DNA of 64,000 nucleotides from Amycolatopsis pithecellobii. GTDB lineage: Bacteria > Actinomycetota > Actinomycetes > Mycobacteriales > Pseudonocardiaceae. The notes beneath the pieces were generated by a model. The model made no database searches and was not told where the DNA came from. It saw nothing but the letters and a program-made list of their open reading frames with translations. Of the stretch, positions 8,501 through 16,900 are shown in pieces. The stretch lies in assembly GCF_009707865.1 (NCBI RefSeq), contig NZ_WMBA01000003.1, positions 1 through 64,000 on the forward strand, in the 5' to 3' direction. A program made the translations under genes and the position numbers. How positions within the stretch are numbered: position 1 is the stretch's first letter; each line of letters starts with the position of its first letter.

Positions 8501-9457
8501 CTACGCATCGAGGACCAGCCGGGCCGAGCGCGCACGTGACACGCAGATCATCATGCAAGAGCCCGACTGGCGTTCCTGCTCGGTCAGTACCGAGTCGCGG
8601 TGGTCCGGCTCGCCGTCGAGGACGGGCGTCTCGCAAACCCCGCAGGTGCCTTCTTCGCAGTTGTAGATCACCGGGATCCCCGCCTCGTCCGCGATCTCGA
8701 TGATCGACCGGTCGGCCGGGATCGTGAGCGTCACGCCGGACTGGGCGAATTCCACGTCGAACTCGGTGGTCGGGCCGTCGAGCGTCTCGTCCGCCGGGGA
8801 GAACCTCTCCACCTGGAGTGACCCCGCCGGCCAGGAGGCACAGTGCGCCTCCACGGCCCTCAGCAGTGGTTCGGGGCCGCAACAGTAGACGGCGGTGTCC
8901 GGGGTGGGCTCGGCGAGCAGGCCCGCCAGGTCGAGCAGGCCGTACTCGTCCTGCGGGCGCAGGCACACCCGCTGTTGCCCGGCCGCCAGGAGTTCTGTCG
9001 TGAACGCCATCGACGCGGCGGTGCGCCCGCCGTAGAGCAGTGTCCAGTCCGCACCCGCCCGCTGGGCGGCCTCGATCATCGGGAGTATCGGGGTGATGCC
9101 GATACCACCCGCCACGAACACGTAGCGCTTCGCCCCGATCTGCCCGAAGTTGTTGCGCGGCAAGCTCACCTGGAGGGTATCCCCGCGTGACAGTCTATTG
9201 TGGACATACGCAGATCCGCCGCGGCTGTCCGGCTCACGAAGCACCGCCACCTGGTAGTGGTCGCGCCGGGTGGGGGACGAGCACAGCGAGTACTGCCTGA
9301 TCACGGGAGGCTCGCCCAGGTGCAGATCGAGGTGCGCGCCGGGCTGCCACACCGGGAGCTCGCCACGGTCAGGGCGGCCCAGGGTGAGCCGGACGACGTC
9401 GTCGGCCACGGTCTCCTTGCCGAGCACGACCAGTTCGAAGGTCTCGGTGGTGGGCAT
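8501..9457 (-). CDS. Phthalate-dioxygenase-reductase-type FMN/2Fe-2S oxidoreductase
   Basis: A 318-residue electron-transfer protein with the VanB/PDR domain order. The flavin barrel has RQYSLCSSP (about residue 54), the NAD(P)H domain has FVAGGIGITPILPM, and a C-terminal plant-type 2Fe-2S ferredoxin has Cys in CEEGTCGVC and GSCMM. The family passes electrons from NAD(P)H to an oxygenase. The only oxygenase in this operon is the P450 at 13285-14490, so it is the likely partner. The ATG at 9457 has GAGGAAAG upstream; an ATG at 9469 overlapping the ligase stop is also possible. Confidence 0.88.
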   Translation of the reverse strand: MPTTETFELVVLGKETVADDVVRLTLGRPDRGELPVWQPGAHLDLHLGEPPVIRQYSLCSSPTRRDHYQVAVLREPDSRGGSAYVHNRLSRGDTLQVSLPRNNFGQIGAKRYVFVAGGIGITPILPMIEAAQRAGADWTLLYGGRTAASMAFTTELLAAGQQRVCLRPQDEYGLLDLAGLLAEPTPDTAVYCCGPEPLLRAVEAHCASWPAGSLQVERFSPADETLDGPTTEFDVEFAQSGVTLTIPADRSIIEIADEAGIPVIYNCEEGTCGVCETPVLDGEPDHRDSVLTEQERQSGSCMMICVSRARSARLVLDA

Positions 9458-9465
9458 GGCTTTCC

Positions 9466-11373
9466 TCATCTCGTTCGGCGACGGTCCTCGCCGGTCCGCC
9501 GGTAGAACTCCAGGAGTTCGGGCCGGTCGACGGCGTCCTTCCCCACCGCCCCGGTGAAGCCCCGCAGGATGTTCTTGACCGGGACCTCGAGCTTCTTGCC
9601 CGTGCGGGTGTGCGGAATTCCCGGTGCCTGGATCACCTCGTCGGGGACATGTCGCGGCGAGACCCGGTCACGCACCGCGGCCCGGACCGCGGTGGCGAGC
9701 TCCTCGTCGAGGTGCCGTCCGCCGGTGAGGGTGACGAACATCGGCATCCAGTAGCCGCCGTCGGGTTCCTCGATACCGACCACCAGCGCCTCACTGATCT
9801 CGGGCAGATCTTCGGCTGCCTGGCAGATGTCGGCGCTGCCCATGCGGATGCCGTGCCGGTTGAGGGTGGCGTCGGAGCGGCCGTGCACGATCACCGATCC
9901 ACGGCCGGTCACGGTGACCCAGTCGCCGTGCCGCCACACTGCGGGGAACTCCTCGAAGTAAGCGCCGCGATAGCGGCTGCCGTCCGGGTCGTCCCGGAAG
10001 CCGAGCGGCATCGACGGCATCGGCGAGGTGACGACCAGCTCACCCACCTCGTCGATCAGCGGCTCCCGTTCCGGCGACCAGGCGTGGAAATCCACCCCCA
10101 GACAGCGGACGGCGATTTCCCCGGCCCGGATCGGCACCGTGGGCACGGAGCCGGCGAACCCGCTGACCACGTCCGTCCCGCCGGTGGTGGAACCGACCAG
10201 GACCTCCGGCCCGAGTTCCCCGGCCACCCACCGGTGCAACGGGGCGGTCAGCACGGATCCCGTGCACCCGACCACGCGCAGGGCCGCGAGGTCGAAGTCT
10301 TCGGCCGGATGCAGCCCCGCATCGCGGGACGCGCTCAGATAGCCGGGGCTGATTCCGAAGTGGGTCACCCGGCCACGCTCGGCGACCTGCCAGAGGGCGC
10401 CCGCGACCGGAGCCCCGTCGAAGCAGTGCACGGTGGCTCCGCGGAGCAGCCCACCCGCGCGGATGTTCCACATCATCCAGTTCAGCGTCGTATACCAGAA
10501 GAACTGATCACCTGCCTCAAGGTCCAGATGCAGGCTCAGGGTCTTGAGATGCTCGATGACGACCCCGGCGTGACCATGCACGATGCCCTTCGGCGGGCCG
10601 GTCGTACCCGAGGTGAACAGCACCCACAACGGATGCTCCGCGGGCACCGGAACCGGCGCCACCCGACCTGCGGGCAACGACACGGCCTGCGCCCACGCGA
10701 TTCCGTCCGTCAGATGACCGTCGCCGACGAGCACGGTCGCCCGCAGATCCGGCAATCCCTCGCGCAGAGCAACCACATCGCCGGTGCGGTCGATCCAGTG
10801 CCCTCGATGGTGATGGCCCGAGGCGGCGACGAGCACGGCCGGCGCGAGCTGGGCGAGGCGGGCGATGGCGGCGTCCCCCGCGAGGTCGGTGCCGCAGCCG
10901 GCCCACACCGCCCCCAGGCTCGCCGTGGCCAGGAACGCCACGATCGCCTCGGGGCGATCGGGCAGATATCCCACCACCCGATCGCCTGCCCGGACCCCCA
11001 GCCCGGCGAGGGTGGCGGCGAGGCCGGCCACCTGCGCCTCCAACTCCACCCAGGTCAGGGTCTGGCTGATCCCGGTTTCGTCATGGCCCACGACAGCCGC
11101 GCCGGTGCGCGGGGTCCGGAAGACCTGGGCGGCGTAGTTGAGGCGTCCGCCCGGGAACCAGCGAGTTTCCGGCATGGGCGCACCATCGGTGACCGCATCG
11201 GGCGGCGTGTCCCACGCCATTTCGCAGAACCCGGCCACGGCGCTCCAGAACTCCGCGGTCTCCGCGACCGACCACCGCCACAGCTCCTCATAGGAGGCGG
11301 CCGGCCGGCCAACGGCCCGGGCGAACTCGGTGATCGTCGCCTTGGCCGTCGGTGCCCAGACATCGTTGATCAT
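9466..11373 (-). CDS. Acetoacetyl-CoA-synthetase-like acyl-CoA ligase
   Basis: This 635-residue adenylate-forming enzyme is of acetoacetate-CoA ligase length. The P-loop-like motif reads LFTSGTTGPPKGIVHG. The ATP-binding motif YTTLNWMMWN, the hinge region (WRHGDWVTVTGRGSVIVHGRSD) and the catalytic Lys near the C-terminus (TGKKLEVPVK) are present. It probably makes the CoA thioester of acetoacetate or a related 3-oxo or short-chain acid. The ATG at 11373 has GGAG upstream and overlaps the FAH-family stop by four bases. The place in the operon suggests it activates the acid released by the FAH-family enzyme. Confidence 0.88.
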   Translation of the reverse strand: MINDVWAPTAKATITEFARAVGRPAASYEELWRWSVAETAEFWSAVAGFCEMAWDTPPDAVTDGAPMPETRWFPGGRLNYAAQVFRTPRTGAAVVGHDETGISQTLTWVELEAQVAGLAATLAGLGVRAGDRVVGYLPDRPEAIVAFLATASLGAVWAGCGTDLAGDAAIARLAQLAPAVLVAASGHHHRGHWIDRTGDVVALREGLPDLRATVLVGDGHLTDGIAWAQAVSLPAGRVAPVPVPAEHPLWVLFTSGTTGPPKGIVHGHAGVVIEHLKTLSLHLDLEAGDQFFWYTTLNWMMWNIRAGGLLRGATVHCFDGAPVAGALWQVAERGRVTHFGISPGYLSASRDAGLHPAEDFDLAALRVVGCTGSVLTAPLHRWVAGELGPEVLVGSTTGGTDVVSGFAGSVPTVPIRAGEIAVRCLGVDFHAWSPEREPLIDEVGELVVTSPMPSMPLGFRDDPDGSRYRGAYFEEFPAVWRHGDWVTVTGRGSVIVHGRSDATLNRHGIRMGSADICQAAEDLPEISEALVVGIEEPDGGYWMPMFVTLTGGRHLDEELATAVRAAVRDRVSPRHVPDEVIQAPGIPHTRTGKKLEVPVKNILRGFTGAVGKDAVDRPELLEFYRRTGEDRRRTR

Positions 11374-12344
11374 GTGGTGCTCCACGGGCGCGGTCGCCGG
11401 CGCTGTCCCACCCGGGCCTTCGGCACGGCCACCGGCCCGGCCCCGGCCACGATCCGGTTCGACACCGAACCGATGCCCTCGACGACCAGCGTCACGACGT
11501 CACCCGGCCGTAGCGGCGGGGGCTCCTCGGTGCCGGTCCGGCCCCAGTACTCGAGCAGACAGCCGGCACCACAGGTCCCCGAGGCGAGCACGTCGCCGGG
11601 TAGCAGCTCGGCGCCCCGCGAGGCGAACGCGACCATCTCCTCGAAGGACCACGCCATGTTGGCCGAGGTGTCCCCGCCGGCGGGTAGCGCGACGCCGTTG
11701 ATCTCCGCGTGCATGTCCAGCGCCAGCCGGTCGTCGCGACGGTAGGGCGCCAGTTCGTCGGCGGTGACGATCCACGGCCCGAGGGTGTTGGCGAAGTCCT
11801 TGCCCTTCACCGCTCCCATGCCGACCGGGGCCGCGATGGCCTGGAGATCCCGCGCGGACCAGTCGTTGAAAAGCGTGTACCCGGCGATGTGCTCGGCCGC
11901 CTGCTCGGGACTCAGGTCCTTTCCCGGCTTCCCGATGACGGCGGCCAGCTCGAGCTCGAAATCCAGCTTCCGGCTCCCCGGCGGCACCGCGACCGGATCG
12001 TCCGGGCCGAGCACTGCGTTGGTGTTGGTGAAGTAGAACAGGGGCTGGTCGTACCAGGCGGGATGGGGCGCCGCCGCGCCCATCACCTTGAGGCTTCCTT
12101 CCAGGTGCTCCTCGAACGTGAGAAAGTCCCGCAGCGTCCTCGGCTGCACGGGCGCGAGCAGCCGCACCTCGGACAGTGGGCGTGGCTCGCCGTCCTTGGT
12201 CCGTTCGACGAGCTCCGCGCGTTGTGCCGGGATCGCGGCGAGCAGCTCGGACAGGTCGGTCTCCGCGGCGAGCGGCTGGACCCGGTCACCGTCGACGATG
12301 CCCACCCTGGTGGCGTCGCCGATCCCGATACGGGCGATCTTCAT
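11370..12344 (-). CDS. Fumarylacetoacetate-hydrolase-family protein
   Basis: A 324-residue protein with the FAH fold. The core has RDFLTFEEHLEGS and the metal-binding segment LDFELELAAVIG, followed by GYTLFNDWSARDLQ, GKDFANTLGPW and SGTCGAGCLLEYWG. Family members hydrolyse C-C bonds of 1,3-diketones, decarboxylate oxalocrotonate or hydrate dienoates, all typical of ring-cleavage product processing. The ATG at 12344 overlaps the MBL stop by four bases, and its own stop overlaps the ligase start by four. A substrate cannot be named. Confidence 0.9.
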   Translation of the reverse strand: MKIARIGIGDATRVGIVDGDRVQPLAAETDLSELLAAIPAQRAELVERTKDGEPRPLSEVRLLAPVQPRTLRDFLTFEEHLEGSLKVMGAAAPHPAWYDQPLFYFTNTNAVLGPDDPVAVPPGSRKLDFELELAAVIGKPGKDLSPEQAAEHIAGYTLFNDWSARDLQAIAAPVGMGAVKGKDFANTLGPWIVTADELAPYRRDDRLALDMHAEINGVALPAGGDTSANMAWSFEEMVAFASRGAELLPGDVLASGTCGAGCLLEYWGRTGTEEPPPLRPGDVVTLVVEGIGSVSNRIVAGAGPVAVPKARVGQRRRPRPWSTT

Positions 12345-13285
12345 GCGGTCCCTCCGAGTTCGAAAGCGGCGATCCGGCTGAACTGTTCGAGCCGGTCCGA
12401 GCGAGGCCTGCTCGGGTCGAGTTCCTCGTAAACGTTGAGCACATTGGCCGCGATTCGTCCCTGCTCGGACATCGCCGCGAACCGGCCGAGGTCCATCGAC
12501 GCGACGGCTTCCTCGACGGTGAGGCCTTCCTTGAACCGCTTGGTCGCCTCTAGCGCGACGAACGCGAGGTAGTCCCGGACCTGCCGGACGCCGTCCTTGT
12601 CGGTGAGCGGGCCGTGACCGGGCACGATGGCGGTGAGTTCGAGGTCGAGAATCCGCTCGCAGGCGGCGATACACCGCGAGACCGGCCCCGCCCACACCAG
12701 CGGGGCGCCGCCGATGAAGAGGATGTCCCCGGTATAGACCACCTTCGCGTCCGGCACATAGACGAGCACGTCGCCGGGAGTGTGCGCCGGGCCCACCTGA
12801 ATGAGCCGCACCTGCCGCCCGCCGACGTCGAGATCCAGCTCGCCGGTGAAGGTCCGGGTGGGCGGGGTGGCGGTGATCCCGGACAGGTCGAAGCGGCCTC
12901 CGACGGAGCGGATGAACTCGCCGACCTCGCCGTCGCGGTCGTGCAGAGCCGCCATCTCGGACACCGCGGCCGGGGTCATCAGCTCCGTCGCCGCTTCCGA
13001 CGCGACGATCTCCACCCCGGGCCCGGCGACCAGCTGGTTGCCGAACCAGTGATCACCGTCGGAGTGGGTGTTGACCAGGGTCCGGATCGGGTGGTTCGCG
13101 GTCAGCGGGCGGTATGCCTCGAGCATCTCCGCGGTGTGGGGGAGGTCGTAGAGCGTGTCCACCAGGAGTGACACCCCCGCGCCGCGCACCAGCCCGCTGT
13201 TGCTTTCGCCCCAGCCGCCCTGCGGCAGCAGCCACGCGTGGCAGTCGCCGCCGAGGTCGTGGGGTCCTTTCGAGTAGCCGCTCAT
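12341..13285 (-). CDS. Metallo-beta-lactamase-fold hydrolase (HxDxDH variant)
   Basis: A 314-residue MBL-fold protein whose metal motif reads NTHSDGDHWFGN. The second His of HxHxDH is therefore Asp. The other ligands are in place: VGPAHTPGDV, VYTGDILF and VPGHGPL. It resembles the MBL gene at 3729 in length and layout but the two are clearly diverged. The ATG at 13285 shares one base with the P450 stop (TGATG). It probably hydrolyses an ester or lactone produced downstream of the P450. Confidence 0.86.
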   Translation of the reverse strand: MSGYSKGPHDLGGDCHAWLLPQGGWGESNSGLVRGAGVSLLVDTLYDLPHTAEMLEAYRPLTANHPIRTLVNTHSDGDHWFGNQLVAGPGVEIVASEAATELMTPAAVSEMAALHDRDGEVGEFIRSVGGRFDLSGITATPPTRTFTGELDLDVGGRQVRLIQVGPAHTPGDVLVYVPDAKVVYTGDILFIGGAPLVWAGPVSRCIAACERILDLELTAIVPGHGPLTDKDGVRQVRDYLAFVALEATKRFKEGLTVEEAVASMDLGRFAAMSEQGRIAANVLNVYEELDPSRPRSDRLEQFSRIAAFELGGTA

Positions 13286-14490
13286 CACGCCGCTCCCGAC
13301 GCCGGGACCAGCCGCACCGGCAACGAATCGAACTTGCGCATGCTCTGGCTGGCGCTGCGCACGGGTTCGCCGGTGCGCTCGAACCGCAGCACCCGGCGGG
13401 TGAGCTCAGTCAGGATCGACGTGGCTTCCAGCCGCGCCAGCGGCGAGCCGAGGCACAGGTGGATCGACGTCCCGAACGACAGGTGTGTGCGGGCGTTCTC
13501 CCGGGTCACGTCCAGCCGGTCCGGGTCGGGGAACTGCCGGGGATCGCGGTTCGCCGAGGCGAGTATGGCGCACACCGTGGCACCGGCCGGGATCCTGACC
13601 CCGCCGATCTCGGCCTCAGTGCGCGTGCGGCGGTAGAAGACCCGGAACGGAGCCTCGAAGCGCAGCAGCTCCTCGACCGCGTTCGGGATCAGATCCGGAC
13701 GGGCACGCAGCAGCTCCCACTGATCGGGGTGCTCGATGAAGGCGTCGATGGCGTTGCCCAGCATCGCGCCGGTGGAGTCGATACCCGCCAGCCAGATCGA
13801 GGCGAGCGTCATCAGCCGCTCCGGGCCGTCGGCTTCGAGCCCCCCGTTCGCGCCACCGGACTCCGTGATCAGCCGGCCGAGGCAGTGCGCAGGCAGGCCC
13901 GGGACACCCACTTCGGTCAGCCAGTTCAGTGCTTCGATGAGAAGCTCGGAGTGGCGCGGGCTGGCCGCCGGTTCTTGGGCGCGAACGACCGCGTCGCTCC
14001 AGTCGGCCAGCTTCTGAGGGCTCGGTGGGGTCAGCCCGGTCAGCAGTTCCATGGCCCGGTCGGGCATCGGCTGGGCCACCATCTGGACGGCGTCGATCTC
14101 ACCGAGCGCGGCTGCTTTCTCGGCGATCGACTTCGCCGCGGACTCGACGCCGGGCCGCAGCTGTTCGATCGGGCCCTTGGTGAACGCCGGCTGGACCGCC
14201 CGGCGGATGCGGGTGTGCACCGGCGGGTCGTTTTCGATCAGCGGATACCGTTCGAGCCGGTCGCCGACGCCCTCGTAAGTGACGCCGTCGCCGGAGACGA
14301 ACTCCTTGTGGTTGCGCAGCACACCGGACGCCTCGGCGTAGCCGGGCACCAGCCAGATTTCGCGCTCCGGCTCGAAGACCGCCGGTCCGAGCTCGCGCAG
14401 TTTCGCGTAGTGCGGGTACGGATCGAGCAGCGCTTCCGGCTGGTAGAGGTCAAGGTCACTGGGCCGCATCGAGGACGTTATGTTTGACAT
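13285..14490 (-). CDS. Cytochrome P450
   Basis: This 401-residue class-I-type bacterial P450 has the ExxR motif in EELLRFEAP, the heme loop FGTSIHLCLGSPLAR with the Cys ligand near residue 350, and the I-helix AGIDST. In that helix the usual acid-Thr pair appears as Asp-Ser. The ATG at 14490 has AAGGGAG upstream. It heads a seven-gene overlapping operon that also supplies a PDR-type reductase but no separate ferredoxin. The operon is divergent from a TetR gene across two 14-bp operators. Monooxygenation of a small imported compound is the likely role; the substrate is unknown. Confidence 0.93.
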   Translation of the reverse strand: MSNITSSMRPSDLDLYQPEALLDPYPHYAKLRELGPAVFEPEREIWLVPGYAEASGVLRNHKEFVSGDGVTYEGVGDRLERYPLIENDPPVHTRIRRAVQPAFTKGPIEQLRPGVESAAKSIAEKAAALGEIDAVQMVAQPMPDRAMELLTGLTPPSPQKLADWSDAVVRAQEPAASPRHSELLIEALNWLTEVGVPGLPAHCLGRLITESGGANGGLEADGPERLMTLASIWLAGIDSTGAMLGNAIDAFIEHPDQWELLRARPDLIPNAVEELLRFEAPFRVFYRRTRTEAEIGGVRIPAGATVCAILASANRDPRQFPDPDRLDVTRENARTHLSFGTSIHLCLGSPLARLEATSILTELTRRVLRFERTGEPVRSASQSMRKFDSLPVRLVPASGAA

Positions 14491-14514
14491 GGTCACTCCC
14501 TTGTGACGAGTCGT

Positions 14515-14528
14515 TGCACCCGAGTACA
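14515..14528. promoter_or_regulatory. TetR operator half of a paired site (site 1)
   Basis: The sequence TGCACCCGAGTACA is a 14-bp near-palindrome (TGCAC and GTACA arms). Read on the other strand it is TGTACTCGGGTGCA, differing by one base from site 2 at 14549-14562. The two sites face each other in the gap between the P450 operon and the divergent TetR gene. This is the usual place for a self-regulating TetR operator. Confidence 0.7.
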
Positions 14529-14548
14529 GTGGCTATGCGAGGGATGCT

Positions 14549-14562
14549 TGCACTCGGGTGCA
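14549..14562. promoter_or_regulatory. TetR operator of a paired site (site 2)
   Basis: TGCACTCGGGTGCA has perfect 5-bp arms around a 4-bp centre. Together with site 1 it forms a larger perfect 11-bp inverted repeat (arms 14515-14525 and 14552-14562). It lies 31 bases before the GTG of the TetR gene, so it is likely to overlap the promoter or the transcript start of that gene. Confidence 0.7.
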
Positions 14563-14593
14563 GGTGGTGTCAAGCATCAGGAAGGGGGCGACG

Positions 14594-15190
14594 GTGACCG
14601 CAACAGAGCAGGGCGCAGCGGGCCGGCGCGCTCCGGCTACCCGCGACCTCCTTTACGAGGCCGCGGCGGCCTTGTTCGTGGAGCGTGGCTACGAGGACAC
14701 CACGATGGCGGACATCGCCGAGCGGGCAGGCACCTCGCGCCGCACCGCGTTCAACCACTTCCCCAGCAAGGGCGATATCCCGATGCTGTGGACCCGGCGG
14801 ATGGCCGACCGCGCGGTGGAAGTGATCACCGACTCGGCGGACGACGAGGCACCGGAACGGGTCCGCGCCTACTTCCGGCTCATCAGCCGGATGGTGGCGG
14901 CGGAGCCCGAGCTGAGCAGGCAGATGATGCTGGGCTGGACCGCGGCGATCGGCCCCATCCGGTACGAGTCACAGCTCCTGACGGACTTGACGCCCCTGCT
15001 CAGGGATGGCCAGAAACGCGGAGAAGTCGATCCGGGGGTGGACGTCGCCGAGGCCGCACGCACCCTCAGCGACGTCTACATGGGGGTGATCTTCCGGTGG
15101 GTGCGCGACCAGGAGAAGTCCCGGACGCTGCAAACCGTGACGGGTAGCGCGATCGACCTCGTCCTGTCGGCCATCCGGCCGCGGGCCTGA
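14594..15190 (+). CDS. TetR-family regulator, divergent from the P450 operon
   Basis: A 198-residue protein with the HTH at about residues 32-60 (TMADIAERAGTSRRTAFNHFPSK) and a helical effector domain of the TetR_C type. The GTG at 14594 was chosen because GGAAGGGGG lies upstream; upstream in-frame codons would put the operator inside the gene. The paired 14-bp sites in the intergenic region are the natural targets, giving control of both the P450 operon and itself. Its stop codon overlaps the next operator at 15188. Confidence 0.9.
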   Translation: MTATEQGAAGRRAPATRDLLYEAAAALFVERGYEDTTMADIAERAGTSRRTAFNHFPSKGDIPMLWTRRMADRAVEVITDSADDEAPERVRAYFRLISRMVAAEPELSRQMMLGWTAAIGPIRYESQLLTDLTPLLRDGQKRGEVDPGVDVAEAARTLSDVYMGVIFRWVRDQEKSRTLQTVTGSAIDLVLSAIRPRA

Positions 15191-15209
15191 TGTCACCAGA
15201 GTGTCATCA
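15188..15209. promoter_or_regulatory. TetR-type operator upstream of the 15237 regulator (site 4 of a set)
   Basis: A 22-bp inverted repeat with outer arms TGATG and CATCA and inner CAC and GTG. It starts at the stop codon of the previous gene and ends 27 bases before the ATG of the TetR gene. It shares the half-site TGATGTCAC with the three sites at 16774-16854, so the same regulator probably binds all four. Confidence 0.65.
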
Positions 15210-15236
15210 GCTGCGCCGGCCGGGTATCTTGACGAC

Positions 15237-15833
15237 ATGCCGCGCTGGGAACCCGGCAGCACGGAGCGCATGCAGCGGGCCGCTCTTGAGCTCTTCGCCG
15301 AGCAGGGATTCGAGAAAACGACCGTCAACGAGATCGCCGCACGTGCCGGGGTGACCAGGCGGACGTTCTTCCGGCATTTCTCGGACAAGCGCGAAGTTCT
15401 GTTCTCGGCCTCGGTGACCGACTTTCCCGAAACGGCGCTGGTCGAGGGGATCGCCCGCGCGGACGGCAGCCTGATGCCCCTCCAGATGATCATGTCGGCG
15501 AGTGCAGCTTATGACTGGGACACGCTGGGGCCCCGTGACTTGCATCGCCAGCGTCACGCCGTCATCGCCGCCAATCCGGAGCTCATGGAGCGTCAGCTGA
15601 TCAAGTACGAGGCGTCCAGGGTCGCCTTCGCCGAGGCGCTGCTGCGGCGAGGTTTCGATGCCGACGCGGCCAATCTGGCCGCCGATGTCGGCGGCGCCCT
15701 CGTCCGCTCCGCATATGAGCGCTGGCTCGACGCCGGCGACGACACAACGATGGCGCAGATCATCGAAGACATCGTCGCCACGCTGAGGACCGCCCTCGCC
15801 GCTGACGTCGGCGGCCGGTTCCTGGTGTTCTGA
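15237..15833 (+). CDS. TetR-family regulator
   Basis: A 198-residue protein with the HTH at about residues 29-57 (TTVNEIAARAGVTRRTFFRHFSDK). The ATG at 15237 lies close to the conserved start of such proteins; no strong ribosome site precedes it, so the mRNA may have a very short leader. An inverted repeat just upstream matches three repeats in front of the esterase/YciI-like gene pair 1 kb away. That points to autoregulation and control of those genes. It converges on the esterase gene. Confidence 0.9.
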   Translation: MPRWEPGSTERMQRAALELFAEQGFEKTTVNEIAARAGVTRRTFFRHFSDKREVLFSASVTDFPETALVEGIARADGSLMPLQMIMSASAAYDWDTLGPRDLHRQRHAVIAANPELMERQLIKYEASRVAFAEALLRRGFDADAANLAADVGGALVRSAYERWLDAGDDTTMAQIIEDIVATLRTALAADVGGRFLVF

Positions 15834-15859
15834 CCACCCGTGGCAACCCCGGCGGATCG

Positions 15860-16753
15860 TCAGGCGACGACGTGCCGGGTGAGGAAGAACGCCGCGAGAT
15901 CCAGCGCCTGGCCGGCTTCGTCCAAGACGCCTGCGAAGTTCTGGAAGGCGTGCGGCACGTCCGCTGTGACATCGAGAATCACGTCCACGCCCGCCCCGAT
16001 CGCGCGGCTCGCCAGCCGGGTCGAGTCATCCAACAGCACCTCGTTGGTGCCGGCCTGTAACAGCATCGGGGGGAACCCACTGAAGTCGGCGGAGATCGCG
16101 GGGCTCAACAGCGGCTGTCGCAGATCCTGGCCGTCGCAATACATCCGGAGCGCGGCGCCGAGGCTCTCGCGGGTGAACAGCGGATCGATGCCCGCCTTCG
16201 AATCCATGCTCGGCGCGCTGAGGGTGGCGTCGAAGCCCCCGGAAAACGCGACGACGGCGGCCGGCATCGGCAGGCCTTCGTCGCGTGCCGCCAGCAGCGA
16301 CGTGACGCTCAGCCCGCCTCCGGCCGAGTCGCCGACGACGGCGATTCCCGCCGGGTTCTCGCCGTTGTCGAGCAGGGCCCGGTACGCGGCCACCGTGTCG
16401 TGGTTCGCGGCCGGGAACGGGTTCTCGGGCGCGAGCCGGTAGTCCAGCGAGAGCGCCCGCATACCGGTCCGGACCACGAGGTGCGCGGTCAGGGCAAGCG
16501 AGGTCTCCGGCGATCCGAGTGCCCAGGCGCCACCGTGCAGGTACAAAATCGTGCCCGGCCGTTGCCGATCGGCAGGCTCGACCAGCAGGGCCCGGCGTCC
16601 GCCGAGCGTTGTCTCGGTGGTCCGGATCCCGGACGGCACGGTCGTCGTCGCCCTGCTCGCCGCGAACCCCGCCCGCATCTCCGCCACGGTCCGGGCCTCG
16701 GGCCGTGGCCGGCGCATGATCGCGTCGATCTGCGCGCGCTGCTGCCTACTCAT
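15860..16753 (-). CDS. HSL-type alpha/beta-hydrolase (esterase)
   Basis: A 297-residue esterase of the hormone-sensitive-lipase group. It has the oxyanion motif LYLHGGAW (about 71-78) and the nucleophile in VVGDSAGGG. The acid lies near LLDDS and the catalytic His is in VPHAFQNF. Family members hydrolyse short-chain esters in the cytoplasm. It is divergent from the YciI-like gene and shares with it a 147-bp region containing three copies of the same operator. It is therefore probably induced by the substrate sensed by the 15237 regulator. Confidence 0.92.
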   Translation of the reverse strand: MSRQQRAQIDAIMRRPRPEARTVAEMRAGFAASRATTTVPSGIRTTETTLGGRRALLVEPADRQRPGTILYLHGGAWALGSPETSLALTAHLVVRTGMRALSLDYRLAPENPFPAANHDTVAAYRALLDNGENPAGIAVVGDSAGGGLSVTSLLAARDEGLPMPAAVVAFSGGFDATLSAPSMDSKAGIDPLFTRESLGAALRMYCDGQDLRQPLLSPAISADFSGFPPMLLQAGTNEVLLDDSTRLASRAIGAGVDVILDVTADVPHAFQNFAGVLDEAGQALDLAAFFLTRHVVA

Positions 16754-16773
16754 CGACTTCGCCTCTCGTCCAG

Positions 16774-16794
16774 TGATGTCTCATGGTGTCGTCA
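16774..16794. promoter_or_regulatory. Operator copy 1 between esterase and YciI-like gene
   Basis: A 21-bp degenerate inverted repeat starting TGATGTC and ending GTCGTCA. It lies 21 bases before the esterase start. It belongs to a set of three in this gap with consensus half-site TGATGTC. Confidence 0.6.
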
Positions 16795-16806
16795 CGCTAA
16801 CACGGT

Positions 16807-16827
16807 TGACGTCACCATGTGACATCG
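16807..16827. promoter_or_regulatory. Operator copy 2 between esterase and YciI-like gene
   Basis: A 21-bp site with arms TGACGTC and GACATCG around a 7-bp centre ACCATGT. It is two mismatched pairs from perfect symmetry and sits 33 bases after copy 1. Confidence 0.6.
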
Positions 16828-16833
16828 CTAGAG

Positions 16834-16854
16834 TGATGTCACCACGAGACATCA
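16834..16854. promoter_or_regulatory. Operator copy 3 between esterase and YciI-like gene (perfect)
   Basis: A 21-bp site with perfect 7-bp arms TGATGTC and GACATCA around ACCACGA. It is the best copy of the set and lies 46 bases before the ATG of the YciI-like gene, so it probably controls that rightward transcript. Confidence 0.7.
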
Positions 16855-16900
16855 TCTCAGGGCTAGCCGCCGTCGCTTGCCACTATCGAAAGGAAAGAAC

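Noticed and set aside
9457-9469. Alternative ATG at 9469 for the reductase, overlapping the ligase stop
   Set aside because: The ATG at 9457 has a much better ribosome site; the difference is only four residues.
9610-11745. Plus-strand frame of 711 codons
   Set aside because: It lies opposite the well-supported CoA ligase and the FAH-family gene, with composition of an antisense frame and no motif.
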